A DNA stretch of 34,834 nt from Microvirga terrestris (GTDB lineage Bacteria; Pseudomonadota; Alphaproteobacteria; Rhizobiales; Beijerinckiaceae). The translations under genes and the position numbers were made by a program. Below are positions 26,584 to 33,719 of this stretch, one piece after another. Under the pieces are notes generated by a model. That model saw nothing but the letters and a program-made list of their open reading frames with translations, did not search any database and was not told the origin of the DNA. The stretch spans positions 1 through 34,834 of the forward strand of contig NZ_JADQDN010000019.1 in assembly GCF_015694425.1 (NCBI RefSeq), read 5' to 3'. Each line of letters opens with the position of its first letter. The first letter of the stretch is position 1.

Positions 26584-27093
26584 TCAGCAATCCGGCTCCC
26601 GTTTGACCTCGTCCCGCTTCAGATGCGTCAGCGGGATAGCCGCGTCGGATTTCACGCGTGACAGGGAGAAGTTGGACCGGATGTCGCCGATCATCGGCAG
26701 GGTCAGGAGCTTTTCAGAAAGCAGCCGTTCATAGGCCTTGAGGTTGGGTACGACGATCTCGGCCATGAAGTCGGCCGTACCGGACACCATGTGGCAGGCC
26801 ACCACCTCCGCCATGGCGGCAAGCGCCTCCTGCAAAGCCGTCGCATTCTCACGCGAATGCTTTTCCACTTTGATGTCCACGAAAACAGTCAGCCCGAGTC
26901 CGACATATTCCCGGCCGAGCACGGCCCGGTAGCCCCGGATGAAACCGTCGCGCTCCAGGCGCCGGACCCGGCGCAGGCAGGGCGAGGGAGAGAGCCCGAC
27001 CTGATCGGCCAGTTCCTGGTTGGTCAGGCGTCCATCGGCCTGCAATGCACCCAGGATTTTCAGGTCGATAGCGTCGAGGTCAATATAGGGCAT
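26584..27093 (-). CDS. Lrp/AsnC family transcriptional regulator
   Basis: This 169-residue regulator has an N-terminal HTH (LDAIDLKILGALQADGRLTNQELADQVGLSPSPCLRRVRRLERDGFIRGY) and a C-terminal RAM ligand-binding domain (VFVDIKVEKHSRENATALQEALAAMAEVVACHMVSGTADFMAEIVV). Members sense amino acids and often control the adjacent transporter. It is divergent from an EamA transporter across 122 bases, which supports control of an amino-acid or metabolite exporter. ATG 27093 begins the conserved MxxxIDLDAID start. It converges on the DUF255 gene. Confidence 0.92.
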   Translation of the reverse strand: MPYIDLDAIDLKILGALQADGRLTNQELADQVGLSPSPCLRRVRRLERDGFIRGYRAVLGREYVGLGLTVFVDIKVEKHSRENATALQEALAAMAEVVACHMVSGTADFMAEIVVPNLKAYERLLSEKLLTLPMIGDIRSNFSLSRVKSDAAIPLTHLKRDEVKREPDC

Positions 27094-27161
27094 GGATCAC
27101 ATGTATCCGCTTTCACGCAATCTTCTGCCAAGAATCAGCATGAAGCAAGTCCCAGATCGCA

Positions 27162-27191
27162 AGGACATGCCTCAATGCGACAGGCTATACT
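27162..27191 (+). promoter_or_regulatory. Candidate eamA promoter
   Basis: AGGACA (27162-27167) and TATACT (27186-27191) are spaced 18 bases apart, close to -35/-10 sequences, 25 bases upstream of the EamA start. The -10 is good, the -35 only four of six. Lrp could bind this gap, but I see no clear Lrp site. Confidence 0.4.
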
Positions 27192-27215
27192 CAACGCCAT
27201 CAAAGGAGTCTTGTC

Positions 27216-28154
27216 ATGTCCGACATGATTGCGGATACACCCAAGAGCAGCGCCCGCTCTGCCCTCATCGGATGGCTTGCAGCTTTTGCCACGGTGACGA
27301 TCTGGGGCGTATGGGCTGTGGCGACCCGCCATGCGGTCACGCACGACCTGCCGCCCGCGGCCGTGGGTCTGCTCCGGTTCGGCGTGCCGGCTCTTGTCCT
27401 GCTTCCTTTCAGCTGGGGGGCCGGCTTGTTCCCGAAAGGTCTGAGCGTCCTGAAAGGACTGGCGCTCCTCGGCTCCGGCGCACCGTTCTTCCTGATCGTG
27501 GCGCTGGGCATGCAATTCGCGCCGGCGGCCGAGATCGGTCCGCTCCTGCCCGGCACCATGCCGCTCTTCGTCGCTCTCATCGGATGGCTGGCGTTCGGAG
27601 AGCGCGTGGGAGGCGTGCGGCTTGCCGGTTTCACCCTCATCCTGATCGGCGTGGTGTGCATCGGCGGCTACGGGCTTCTGCTCGCCGGCAACGGCGCTTG
27701 GCGCGGGCATGCGTTGCTGCTGACCGGGGCCTGTCTCTGGGGCATCTACACTCATGCTTATCGGCGCAGCGGCCTGTCGGCCCTGCAGGCGGCAGCTCTA
27801 ATTGCCCTCTGGTCCGTCCTGATCCTCCTACCGTTCGGCACACCACCGCTGATCCGCGCCTTCGGCAGCGGGCTTGCCGTGCCGCTCATACTACAGATTG
27901 TCTTTCAAGGCCTTCTCTCAGGCGTTGCGGGCATCGTGCTCTACGGGGTCGCGGTCGACCGGCTCGGCGCTTCGCGCGCTGCCGCCGTCTCCCCGATCGC
28001 GATCGTGCTCGCGGCCCTGATCGCCATTCCGGTCCTCGGGGAATTTCCAGAGCCTGCGGCCCTGGTCGGGATAGCCATGGCGACCCTGGGCGTTGTGCTC
28101 GCAAGCGGCATCGTCAGCCAGCCCGCACCCGGCAAAGCCGTATCGAAGGGTTGA
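27216..28154 (+). CDS. EamA/DMT-family transporter
   Basis: This 312-residue inner-membrane protein has about ten hydrophobic helices in two EamA repeats, e.g. LIGWLAAFATVTIWGVWAVATRH, GPLLPGTMPLFVALIGWLAFGERV, LTGACLWGIYTHAYRRSGL and SPIAIVLAALIAIPVLGEFP. DMT members export amino acids and other metabolites; the substrate is not predictable. AAAGGAG lies 8 bases before ATG 27216. It is divergent from an Lrp/AsnC regulator, so regulation by an amino acid is likely. A small membrane peptide gene follows 37 bases downstream in the same direction. Length is normal. Confidence 0.9.
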   Translation: MSDMIADTPKSSARSALIGWLAAFATVTIWGVWAVATRHAVTHDLPPAAVGLLRFGVPALVLLPFSWGAGLFPKGLSVLKGLALLGSGAPFFLIVALGMQFAPAAEIGPLLPGTMPLFVALIGWLAFGERVGGVRLAGFTLILIGVVCIGGYGLLLAGNGAWRGHALLLTGACLWGIYTHAYRRSGLSALQAAALIALWSVLILLPFGTPPLIRAFGSGLAVPLILQIVFQGLLSGVAGIVLYGVAVDRLGASRAAAVSPIAIVLAALIAIPVLGEFPEPAALVGIAMATLGVVLASGIVSQPAPGKAVSKG

Positions 28155-28191
28155 TGACGACGCTCAGGTTTCATGAGCCATCGGAGCACGC

Positions 28192-28290
28192 ATGTTCTTT
28201 TTCTTCTCGAACCGCCTGGGATGCGCGGGTTCGCTCCTGATCTCCGCCGTGCTGACGCTGATCGTGCTGGCGCTCATGGGGATGTTCTAA
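28192..28290 (+). CDS. 32-residue single-helix membrane peptide
   Basis: A 33-codon frame begins ATG 28192 and ends TAA 28288-28290. The peptide starts MFFFFSNRLGCAGSLLIS and continues as a hydrophobic helix (about 13-31: SLLISAVLTLIVLALMGM). CGGAG lies about 7 bases before the ATG. A motif of the type MFFFFSNRLGC is, from memory, repeated among unannotated small ORFs of Rhizobiales, which I cannot confirm here. It is 37 bases after the EamA gene and may be co-transcribed with it. Unusual features are its four Phe at the start and a single Cys at position 11. The function is unknown; a role in the membrane is inferred from the helix. Confidence 0.62.
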   Translation: MFFFFSNRLGCAGSLLISAVLTLIVLALMGMF

Positions 28291-28298
28291 GGGCAAAG

Positions 28299-28329
28299 AA
28301 AAACCCCACCCTCTTGTGAGAGGATGGGG
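28299..28329 (-). terminator. Intrinsic terminator of rho
   Basis: On the minus strand, CCCCATCCTCT (28329-28319) pairs with AGAGGGTGGGG (28314-28304) with one mismatch and a 4-base loop, followed by TTTTT (28303-28299). It stands 27 bases after the rho stop. This is the clearest Rho-independent terminator in the window, and it closes the rho gene itself. On the plus strand it follows the small ORF, but without a T-run. Confidence 0.85.
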
Positions 28330-28355
28330 CTGATGACCAATGCGGATGGTGCGAC

Positions 28356-29621
28356 TCAGGTGTTCATCGAATCGAAGAACTCGCCGTTCGACTTGGTCTG
28401 GCGCAGCTTGTCGAGCAGGAACTCGATGGCGTCGACCGTGCCCATCGGGTTGAGGATGCGGCGCAGCACGTACATCTTCTTGAGCGTATCGGCCGGAACC
28501 AGCAGCTCTTCCTTGCGGGTGCCGGAACGGGTGATGTCGATGGCCGGGAAGGTGCGCTTGTCGGCGACCTTGCGGTCCAGGATGATTTCAGAGTTGCCGG
28601 TGCCCTTGAACTCTTCGAAGATCACCTCGTCCATGCGCGAGCCGGTGTCGATCAGCGCGGTGGCGATGATGGTGAGCGAGCCGCCCTCCTCGATGTTACG
28701 CGCCGCACCGAAGAAGCGCTTCGGACGCTGCAGGGCGTTCGCATCCACACCGCCGGTGAGCACCTTGCCGGATGACGGCACCACCGTGTTGTAGGCGCGG
28801 CCCAGGCGGGTGATCGAGTCGAGAAGGATGACCACGTCGCGGCCATGCTCCACCAGGCGCTTGGCCTTCTCGATCACCATCTCGGCCACCTGCACGTGGC
28901 GGGTCGCCGGCTCGTCGAAGGTGGAGGCCACGACCTCGCCCTTCACGGACCGTTGCATGTCGGTGACTTCCTCCGGGCGCTCGTCGATGAGCAGTACGAT
29001 GAGGTAGCACTCGGGATGGTTGGTGGTGATCGACTGCGCCACGTTCTGCATCAGCACGGTCTTACCCGTGCGCGGCGGCGCGACGATCAGCGCGCGCTGG
29101 CCTTTGCCGATGGGCGACACGATGTCGATGATGCGCGGCGAGAAATCCTTGCGCGTGGGATCGGCGATTTCGAGGTTGAAGCGCTCGTGCGGGAAGAGCG
29201 GCGTCAGGTTGTCGAAATGGACCTTGTGCCGGATCTTCTCGGGATCCTCGAAATTGATGGTGTTGACCTTGAGCAGCGCGAAATAGCGTTCGCCTTCCTT
29301 CGGGCCGCGGATCGGGCCGTCCACCGTGTCGCCGGTGCGCAGGCCGAATTTCCGGATCTGCGAGGGCGACACGTAGATGTCGTCGGGGCCGGGCAGGTAG
29401 TTCGAATCGGCCGAGCGCAGGAAGCCGAAGCCGTCCTGCAGCACCTCGACGACGCCCGCGCCGATGATCTCAACCTCGCGCGCCGCCAGCTGCTTGAGGA
29501 TCGCGAACATGAGCTCCTGCTTGCGCATGGTGCTGGCGTTCTCGACCTCGAGCTCCTCGGCGAAGGCGATGAGTTCGGTCGGCGTCTTGGATTTCAGGTC
29601 TTGAAGTTTGATTTCCCTCAT
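28356..29621 (-). CDS. rho: Transcription termination factor Rho
   Basis: This 421-residue hexameric RNA helicase terminates transcription. The N-terminal Rho-N domain ([38 protein letters not shown]) is followed by the cold-shock RNA-binding domain with RNP motif GFGFLR (64-69). The ATPase P-loop is APPRTGKT (181-188), Walker B is [13 protein letters not shown], and the Q-loop region is [21 protein letters not shown] 29621 ([10 protein letters not shown]) is the family start; the upstream in-frame extension to 29750 is rejected. An intrinsic hairpin at 28299-28329 lies just downstream. The order hemE-hemJ-rho is conserved in Rhizobiales; here a small split-barrel gene is inserted in the opposite direction. 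All motifs are complete. Confidence 0.97.
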   Translation of the reverse strand: MREIKLQDLKSKTPTELIAFAEELEVENASTMRKQELMFAILKQLAAREVEIIGAGVVEVLQDGFGFLRSADSNYLPGPDDIYVSPSQIRKFGLRTGDTVDGPIRGPKEGERYFALLKVNTINFEDPEKIRHKVHFDNLTPLFPHERFNLEIADPTRKDFSPRIIDIVSPIGKGQRALIVAPPRTGKTVLMQNVAQSITTNHPECYLIVLLIDERPEEVTDMQRSVKGEVVASTFDEPATRHVQVAEMVIEKAKRLVEHGRDVVILLDSITRLGRAYNTVVPSSGKVLTGGVDANALQRPKRFFGAARNIEEGGSLTIIATALIDTGSRMDEVIFEEFKGTGNSEIILDRKVADKRTFPAIDITRSGTRKEELLVPADTLKKMYVLRRILNPMGTVDAIEFLLDKLRQTKSNGEFFDSMNT

Positions 29622-29816
29622 CGGGGAACACTCTCGGGGTAAGGGCGCGGGCTGGTGGGCTGAACGCGGGAGGAGACAGAGGAAACGTTCGACAGGGCCG
29701 CCGGGTTCACGAACCGTGACTGAAGAGCCCTGAGGGCCCGTGCAGCGCACCTGTCTTGGAGGAAGGAGAATTATTATTTAGCCGTTTTCTCCGGAAATCA
29801 CAAGAGCCTTCGCCGC

Positions 29817-29845
29817 CTCTCCCCGGAACGGAATGTTCGGGAGAG
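29817..29845. promoter_or_regulatory. Hairpin in the rho upstream gap
   Basis: CTCTCCC then GAAC (29817-29829) pairs with GTTC-GGGAGAG (29835-29845) with a two-base bulge. It lies in the 258-base gap between rho and the split-barrel gene, whose remainder (29622-29816) has no gene I recognise. The rho gene is autoregulated in other bacteria, so a leader element is possible. The evidence is only this symmetry. Confidence 0.3.
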
Positions 29846-29879
29846 CGGTTATCGCTGGCCGATCAGGGAGAAAACCACC

Positions 29880-30314
29880 GTGAGCCAGCTGACCCTCGCC
29901 GACCTGTCCGACAAGATGCGCGACATCGACTTCGCCATGCTCTCGACCCACGCGGAAGGAGGCGAGATCGCGGGCCGGCCCATGAGCAACAACGGCGATG
30001 TTGCCTACGAGGGCGATTCCTATTTCTTCTCCTACGAGGACACGCGGACCGTCGACGACATCAAGCGGGATCCGAAGGTGTCATTGGCCTTCCAGGGCAG
30101 CAAGAGCCTTCTCGGCAAGCCCCCGATCTTCATTGCGGTCGAAGGGCGCGCCGAGCTGATCCGCGACAAGAAAGCCTTCGAAGAGCATTGGACGAAGGAT
30201 CTCGAAATCTGGTTCAAGGACGGTATCGACACCCCGGGCCTCGTCCTGATCAAGGTTCACGCAACCCGCATCCATTACTGGCACGGTGTGGATGAGGGCG
30301 AGATCAAGCTCTGA
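29880..30314 (+). CDS. Pyridoxamine 5'-phosphate oxidase-like split-barrel protein
   Basis: This 144-residue protein has the flavin-binding split barrel of the general stress protein 26 / PNPOx-like family (MRDIDFAMLSTHAEGGEIAGRPMSNNG, YFFSYEDTRTVDDIKRDPKVSLAFQ, VHATRIHYWHG). It probably binds FMN or a related cofactor, but the catalytic activity is unknown; the family is often stress-induced. The start GTG 29880 has GGGAG about 9 bases upstream. It stands between rho and hemJ on the plus strand, divergent from rho and convergent with hemJ (stops 3 bases apart). This breaks the otherwise conserved hemE-hemJ-rho order. Confidence 0.85.
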   Translation: MSQLTLADLSDKMRDIDFAMLSTHAEGGEIAGRPMSNNGDVAYEGDSYFFSYEDTRTVDDIKRDPKVSLAFQGSKSLLGKPPIFIAVEGRAELIRDKKAFEEHWTKDLEIWFKDGIDTPGLVLIKVHATRIHYWHGVDEGEIKL

Positions 30315-30317
30315 GCA

Positions 30318-30746
30318 TCATCCAAACGGCTTTACGATCACCAGGATCACGATTCCGATCATCAGGACCGTCGGCACCTCGTTGAGGATGCGATAGTATT
30401 TCGCCGGTTTGGTGTTCTTGTCGGCGGCGAATTCCTTGAGACGGCGCACATAGACGCCGTGGAGACCGGAAAGGATCAGCACCAGCAGCAGCTTCCCGTG
30501 CATCCAGCCGGAGGTGTACCAGCCGCCATCCCACATGAGATAGAGACCGAGCACCCAGGTGACGATCATGGCCGGGTTGATGATCGCCTTGAGCAGGCGC
30601 CGCTCCATGATCTTGAAGGTCTCGGACTGGATCGAACCTTTCTGCGTCTCGCTGTGATAGACGAAGAGGCGCGGCAGGTAGAGCATGCCAGCCATCCAGG
30701 CGATGACGGCGACGACGTGAAACGCCTTGAGCCACAGATACAACAT
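30318..30746 (-). CDS. hemJ: Protoporphyrinogen oxidase HemJ
   Basis: This 142-residue membrane protein has about four helices (WLKAFHVVAVIAWMAGMLYLPRLFVYH, IVTWVLGLYLMW, LLLVLILSGLHGVYV, LMIGIVILVIVKPF). HemJ carries out the penultimate step of haem synthesis, protoporphyrinogen IX to protoporphyrin IX, in bacteria lacking HemG and HemY. Conserved His10 and Lys85 (MHGK) are present; these are the essential residues in studied homologues. It begins 5 bases after the hemE stop and is certainly co-transcribed with hemE. Formerly annotated as a CopD-family or DUF protein. Confidence 0.93.
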   Translation of the reverse strand: MLYLWLKAFHVVAVIAWMAGMLYLPRLFVYHSETQKGSIQSETFKIMERRLLKAIINPAMIVTWVLGLYLMWDGGWYTSGWMHGKLLLVLILSGLHGVYVRRLKEFAADKNTKPAKYYRILNEVPTVLMIGIVILVIVKPFG

Positions 30747-30751
30747 TTTTC

Positions 30752-31789
30752 TTAAGCCCCCCGCACGCGGGCGATCATCTGCGCCACGTGCTCGACCGGT
30801 GTCTCCGGCAGGATGCCGTGCCCGAGATTGAAGATATGCGGGCGGCCGCGCACCGCATTCAGGATATGATCGATCCCCTGCTCCATGGGCGCACCGCCGG
30901 CGATCAGCGCCAGCGGATCGAGATTGCCCTGGGTCGCGAGGGTGCTCGGCAGCGTCGGCAGCACCTGCGCCGGATCGAGCGTCCAGTCGAGCGCCAGCCC
31001 GTCGCCGATTCCGCTTGCTGCGAAGCGGTGGAGATTGGCCCCGCCGCCGCGCACGAACACGATCACTTTGGCGTTCGGCCGCGCGCTTTTGAGGCCTTCG
31101 ACCATGCGGCGGATCGGGTTGAGCGACAACCGGTCGAACAGAGCGGGCGGCAGGGCGGAGCCGAAGCTCTCGAAGATCTGCACGGCCTCCGCGCCCGCAT
31201 CGATCTGGCGGATGAGATAGGCCGTGGAGGCACGCACCAGCCGGTCGATGAGCTGGTCCATGAAGGCGGGATCGCGATAGGCGGTGAGACGGGCCGGCGC
31301 CTGGTCCGGGGTGCCCTTACCGGCGATCATGTAGCTCGCTACCGTCCAGGGCGCGCCGCAGAAGCCCAGCAACGTGGTCTCCTTCGGCAGGGACTTGCTC
31401 AGACGGTCCAACGTTTCGAAAACCGGGTCGAGCCGGTCCAGCGGCAGCTCGTCGGCCAGTCTGGAAAAATCCTTCGCCTCGGTGATCGGATCGAGCTTAG
31501 GTCCCTCGTTCTCGACGAAGCGCACATCCTGGCCGAGCGCATGGGGGATGACCAGGATGTCGGAGAACAGGATCGAGGCGTCAAACCCAAAGCGGCGGAT
31601 CGGCTGAAGCGTCACCTCCTCGGCAAGCCGTGGGTTGTAGCAGAGATCGAGGAAGGATCCCGCCTGTTTGCGGGTCTCCCGGTATTCCGGCAGGTAGCGG
31701 CCGGCCTGACGCATGATCCAGATCGGCAGAGGCCAGACCGGCTCGCCGTTCAGCACGCGCAAAATCGCCTTGGTGGAACGTGTGCTCAC
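30752..31789 (-). CDS. hemE: Uroporphyrinogen decarboxylase
   Basis: This 345-residue enzyme decarboxylates the four acetate groups of uroporphyrinogen III to give coproporphyrinogen III in haem synthesis. The family signature is PIWIMRQAGRYLPEYRE (Arg27, Arg31); the catalytic Asp is Asp77 in ILFSDILVIPHALG. GFCGAPWTVASYMIAGKG and FNLGHGILPETPVEHV are also typical. The start is GTG 31789 with GAGAGG 4-5 bases upstream; no ATG fits. Its promoter must lie in the oriC region next to it, as in Caulobacter, where hemE transcription is tied to the origin. It forms an operon with hemJ. Confidence 0.96.
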   Translation of the reverse strand: MSTRSTKAILRVLNGEPVWPLPIWIMRQAGRYLPEYRETRKQAGSFLDLCYNPRLAEEVTLQPIRRFGFDASILFSDILVIPHALGQDVRFVENEGPKLDPITEAKDFSRLADELPLDRLDPVFETLDRLSKSLPKETTLLGFCGAPWTVASYMIAGKGTPDQAPARLTAYRDPAFMDQLIDRLVRASTAYLIRQIDAGAEAVQIFESFGSALPPALFDRLSLNPIRRMVEGLKSARPNAKVIVFVRGGGANLHRFAASGIGDGLALDWTLDPAQVLPTLPSTLATQGNLDPLALIAGGAPMEQGIDHILNAVRGRPHIFNLGHGILPETPVEHVAQMIARVRGA

Positions 31790-31798
31790 AGGCCCTCT

Positions 31799-31840
31799 CT
31801 TAAAAGAAGAATCTTTGAATCTTAGAATCTGATGTTTCTC
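31799..31840. other. AT-rich tract with three GAATC sites at 8-base steps
   Basis: The stretch next to the hemE start has GAATC at 31809, 31817 and 31825, spaced exactly 8 bases. Its AT content is far higher than its surroundings. It may be a CcrM-sensitive duplex-opening element or the hemE promoter. Confidence 0.5.
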
Positions 31841-31900
31841 TTGGGCCGTGAATCACGAAGCCGCAACCCCGTCCACAGGCGGTCCACATCGCCCGAGGGC

Positions 31901-31916
31901 TTAAGGGTTCATTAAC
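31901..31916. promoter_or_regulatory. CtrA-binding box 1
   Basis: TTAAGGGTTCATTAAC is a perfect TTAA-N7-TTAAC match to the alphaproteobacterial CtrA consensus. In Caulobacter such boxes in the origin repress initiation in swarmer cells. Confidence 0.75.
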
Positions 31917-31959
31917 GGATGGGGCGGGCTCGCCACAATCCTTTCCGGAATCTTAAAGC

Positions 31960-31975
31960 TTAACAGCCCGTTAAC
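31960..31975. promoter_or_regulatory. CtrA-binding box 2
   Basis: TTAACAGCCCGTTAAC is a second perfect TTAA-N7-TTAAC and is palindromic in its arms. A further TTAA at 31981 makes TTAA-N6-TTAA with its right half, and TTAA 31953 lies just left, so the box is embedded in a TTAA cluster. Confidence 0.75.
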
Positions 31976-32127
31976 GAAGATTAACCAAATCTGAATCAAA
32001 CGGGCACGGGTGATTCGTGCCGGATTCTCCCAAAGGGTCGATTCAAGACTCACACAACGGGGAGCTCTGTTGATCGTTTGCGATGAATCCCACAGGGCCT
32101 TTTGCTGGACCTCTCCCTCCAAGCGTT

Positions 32128-32136
32128 TTATCCACA
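32128..32136 (+). promoter_or_regulatory. DnaA box
   Basis: TTATCCACA is an exact match to the consensus DnaA box, 35 bases before the ppsR start. Weaker 6-of-9 matches are at 31869-31877 and 31880-31888 (xxxTCCACA). Confidence 0.85.
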
Positions 32137-32170
32137 CTGATCGACTCCTCGTACATGGAGACATCGGGCC

Positions 32171-33001
32171 GTGGGACGCAGCTATTTCCATCTCCATCTC
32201 GTCTCCGACTCGACGGGTGAAACCCTCATCACCGTCGCCCGTGCGGTGGTGGCGCAGTACGAGGGCGTAGCCGCCATCGAGCACGTCTATCCGCTGGTGC
32301 GCTCCAACACCCAGTTGGAGCGGGTGATCCACGAGATCGAGACCGCGCCCGGCATCGTGCTCTACACCCTCGTGGAAGAGGAACTCGCCAGTCGCCTGGA
32401 GGAGGTCTGCCGCGCCACCGGTTCGCCCCATCTCTCCGTGCTCGAGCCGGTCCATGCCCTGCTCTCTTCCTATCTCGGGACCCATTCGACCGCCCGGCCC
32501 GGCGCGCAGCACATGCTGAATGCCGAGTATTTCAAGCGCATCGACGCCATGAATTTCACCCTGTTGCACGATGACGGGCACCTGCCGCACGATCTCGACG
32601 ACGCAGACGTGATCCTGGTGGGGGTGAGCCGCACCTCGAAGACGCCGACCTCGATCTATCTCGCCAATCGCGGATTGAAGACCGCCAACATCCCTCTCGT
32701 GCCCGGGGTGCCGCCGCCGGCCGTCCTGGAGACGGCGAAGACCGCGCTGATCGTCGGCCTCGTGGCAACCCCTGAGCGCATCGTGCAGATCCGGCAGAAC
32801 CGGCTCTTGAGCCTGAACGCCGATGACGACACCTCTTATGTGGACCGGGAAGCGGTGGCCGAGGAGCTCGCGGCCTCCCGGCGGCTCTTCGCCCGCAACG
32901 GCTGGCCGGTGATCGACGTGACCCGCCGCTCCATCGAGGAGACGGCGGCGGCGATCATCGATCACTACCGCGACCGCCGCCAGCGCCTGAACGCGGAGTA
33001 G
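32171..33001 (+). CDS. ppsR: Pyruvate, phosphate dikinase / PEP synthase regulatory protein
   Basis: This 276-residue DUF299 protein is a bifunctional serine/threonine kinase and phosphorylase that switches pyruvate phosphate dikinase (or PEP synthase) off and on, using ADP and phosphate. The P-loop is GVSRTSKT (151-158). The N-terminal [14 protein letters not shown] and the later [13 protein letters not shown] match the family. The start is GTG 32171; there is only a distant GGAG. In Caulobacter and Rickettsia the homologue (RP001) flanks the origin opposite hemE. It is followed 3 bases later by maf, and then aroE and coaE on the same strand. Confidence 0.94.
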   Translation: MGRSYFHLHLVSDSTGETLITVARAVVAQYEGVAAIEHVYPLVRSNTQLERVIHEIETAPGIVLYTLVEEELASRLEEVCRATGSPHLSVLEPVHALLSSYLGTHSTARPGAQHMLNAEYFKRIDAMNFTLLHDDGHLPHDLDDADVILVGVSRTSKTPTSIYLANRGLKTANIPLVPGVPPPAVLETAKTALIVGLVATPERIVQIRQNRLLSLNADDDTSYVDREAVAEELAASRRLFARNGWPVIDVTRRSIEETAAAIIDHYRDRRQRLNAE

Positions 33002-33004
33002 ACC

Positions 33005-33622
33005 ATGCCCGTGCTCTGGACCCCTTCGGAAAAGCTGCTGCTGGCCTCCACCAGCGCCACCCGCCTGACTCTGCTCGTGAGCGCCGGCCTCTCGGTCGAG
33101 ACGCAGGATTCCGGTATTGACGAACGAGCTGTCGAAGAGGCGGCCGCCCATGAAGGCCTTGATCCGCCAGCACTCGCGGCCAGACTCGCGGCGGAGAAGG
33201 CGCTCGCGGTCAGCCGCCGCCATCCTGAGCGGGTGGTGCTCGGGGCCGACCAGGTGCTTGCCTGCGAGGGACAGGTGTTTCACAAGCCGTCGGATCGCGA
33301 CGCTGCCCACCTTCAGCTCAAGCGCCTGACCGGGCGGCAGCACTCTCTTCATTCCGCCGGGGCACTCACCATCGGCGGGCAGGTGGTCGAGACCTTCTCG
33401 GACACGGCCCACCTGACCCTCCGGCCGCTGACGGACGAGGCCATCGACCTTTATCTCGACCTCGCTGGTCCCGACGTGCTCAAAAGCGTCGGCGTTTACC
33501 AGCTCGAAGGGTTTGGCATCCATCTGTTCGAGACGGTCGAAGGGGATCACTCGACGATCCTGGGGCTCCCGCTCCTGCCGCTTCTCGCCGCCCTGCGCCG
33601 TCTCGGCTGCCTGGCGCTCTAA
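33005..33622 (+). CDS. maf: Maf-family nucleotide pyrophosphatase
   Basis: This 205-residue protein belongs to the Maf/HAM1-like group that hydrolyses non-canonical or modified nucleoside triphosphates; the exact class (dTTP/UTP or m7GTP) is not certain. The N-terminal motif is LLASTSATRLTLL, the family S-x-x-R pattern with Ala in place of Pro. Other marks are VVLGADQVLACEGQVFHKP with metal-binding Asp, and SVGVYQLEGFGIHLFE with the GxYxxEG-type loop. It starts 3 bases after ppsR and is probably co-transcribed. A repeat hairpin follows. Confidence 0.9.
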   Translation: MPVLWTPSEKLLLASTSATRLTLLVSAGLSVETQDSGIDERAVEEAAAHEGLDPPALAARLAAEKALAVSRRHPERVVLGADQVLACEGQVFHKPSDRDAAHLQLKRLTGRQHSLHSAGALTIGGQVVETFSDTAHLTLRPLTDEAIDLYLDLAGPDVLKSVGVYQLEGFGIHLFETVEGDHSTILGLPLLPLLAALRRLGCLAL

Positions 33623-33631
33623 AGCCTCGGA

Positions 33632-33693
33632 CCCAAAAGTGGATTCCACTTTTGGGATTGAATCCGATGCTTTCTTCTTGAATGAGAGCATCG
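33632..33693. repeat. Double stem-loop intergenic repeat
   Basis: CCCAAAAGTGG (33632-33642) and CCACTTTTGGG (33646-33656) form a perfect 11-base stem with a 3-base loop. A second pair CGATGCT / AGCATCG (33665-33671, 33687-33693) follows. Very similar AAAGTGG/CCACTTT hairpins are, from memory, highly repeated in Methylobacteriaceae-type genomes. It sits in the maf-aroE gap and could stop or process the message. Confidence 0.6.
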
Positions 33694-33719
33694 TGTGACC
33701 GGACCTAGCGGGCCGCACG

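Larger units (their letters stand above)
31790..32170. other. oriC: Probable chromosomal replication origin (oriC)
   Basis: This 381-base non-coding gap lies between hemE (minus) and ppsR (plus), the location of Cori in Caulobacter and of the rickettsial origin. It contains a perfect DnaA box (32128-32136), two perfect CtrA boxes (31901-31916, 31960-31975), AT-rich tracts (31799-31840, 31947-32000), and twelve GANTC sites. The start sites on both sides diverge. Everything fits a Cori-like origin. That only one strong DnaA box is present is weak for an oriC and is my main reservation. Confidence 0.78.

Noticed and set aside
29622..29750. N-terminal extension of rho
   Set aside because: The 43 extra residues are not conserved, and the Rho-N domain begins right after ATG 29621.
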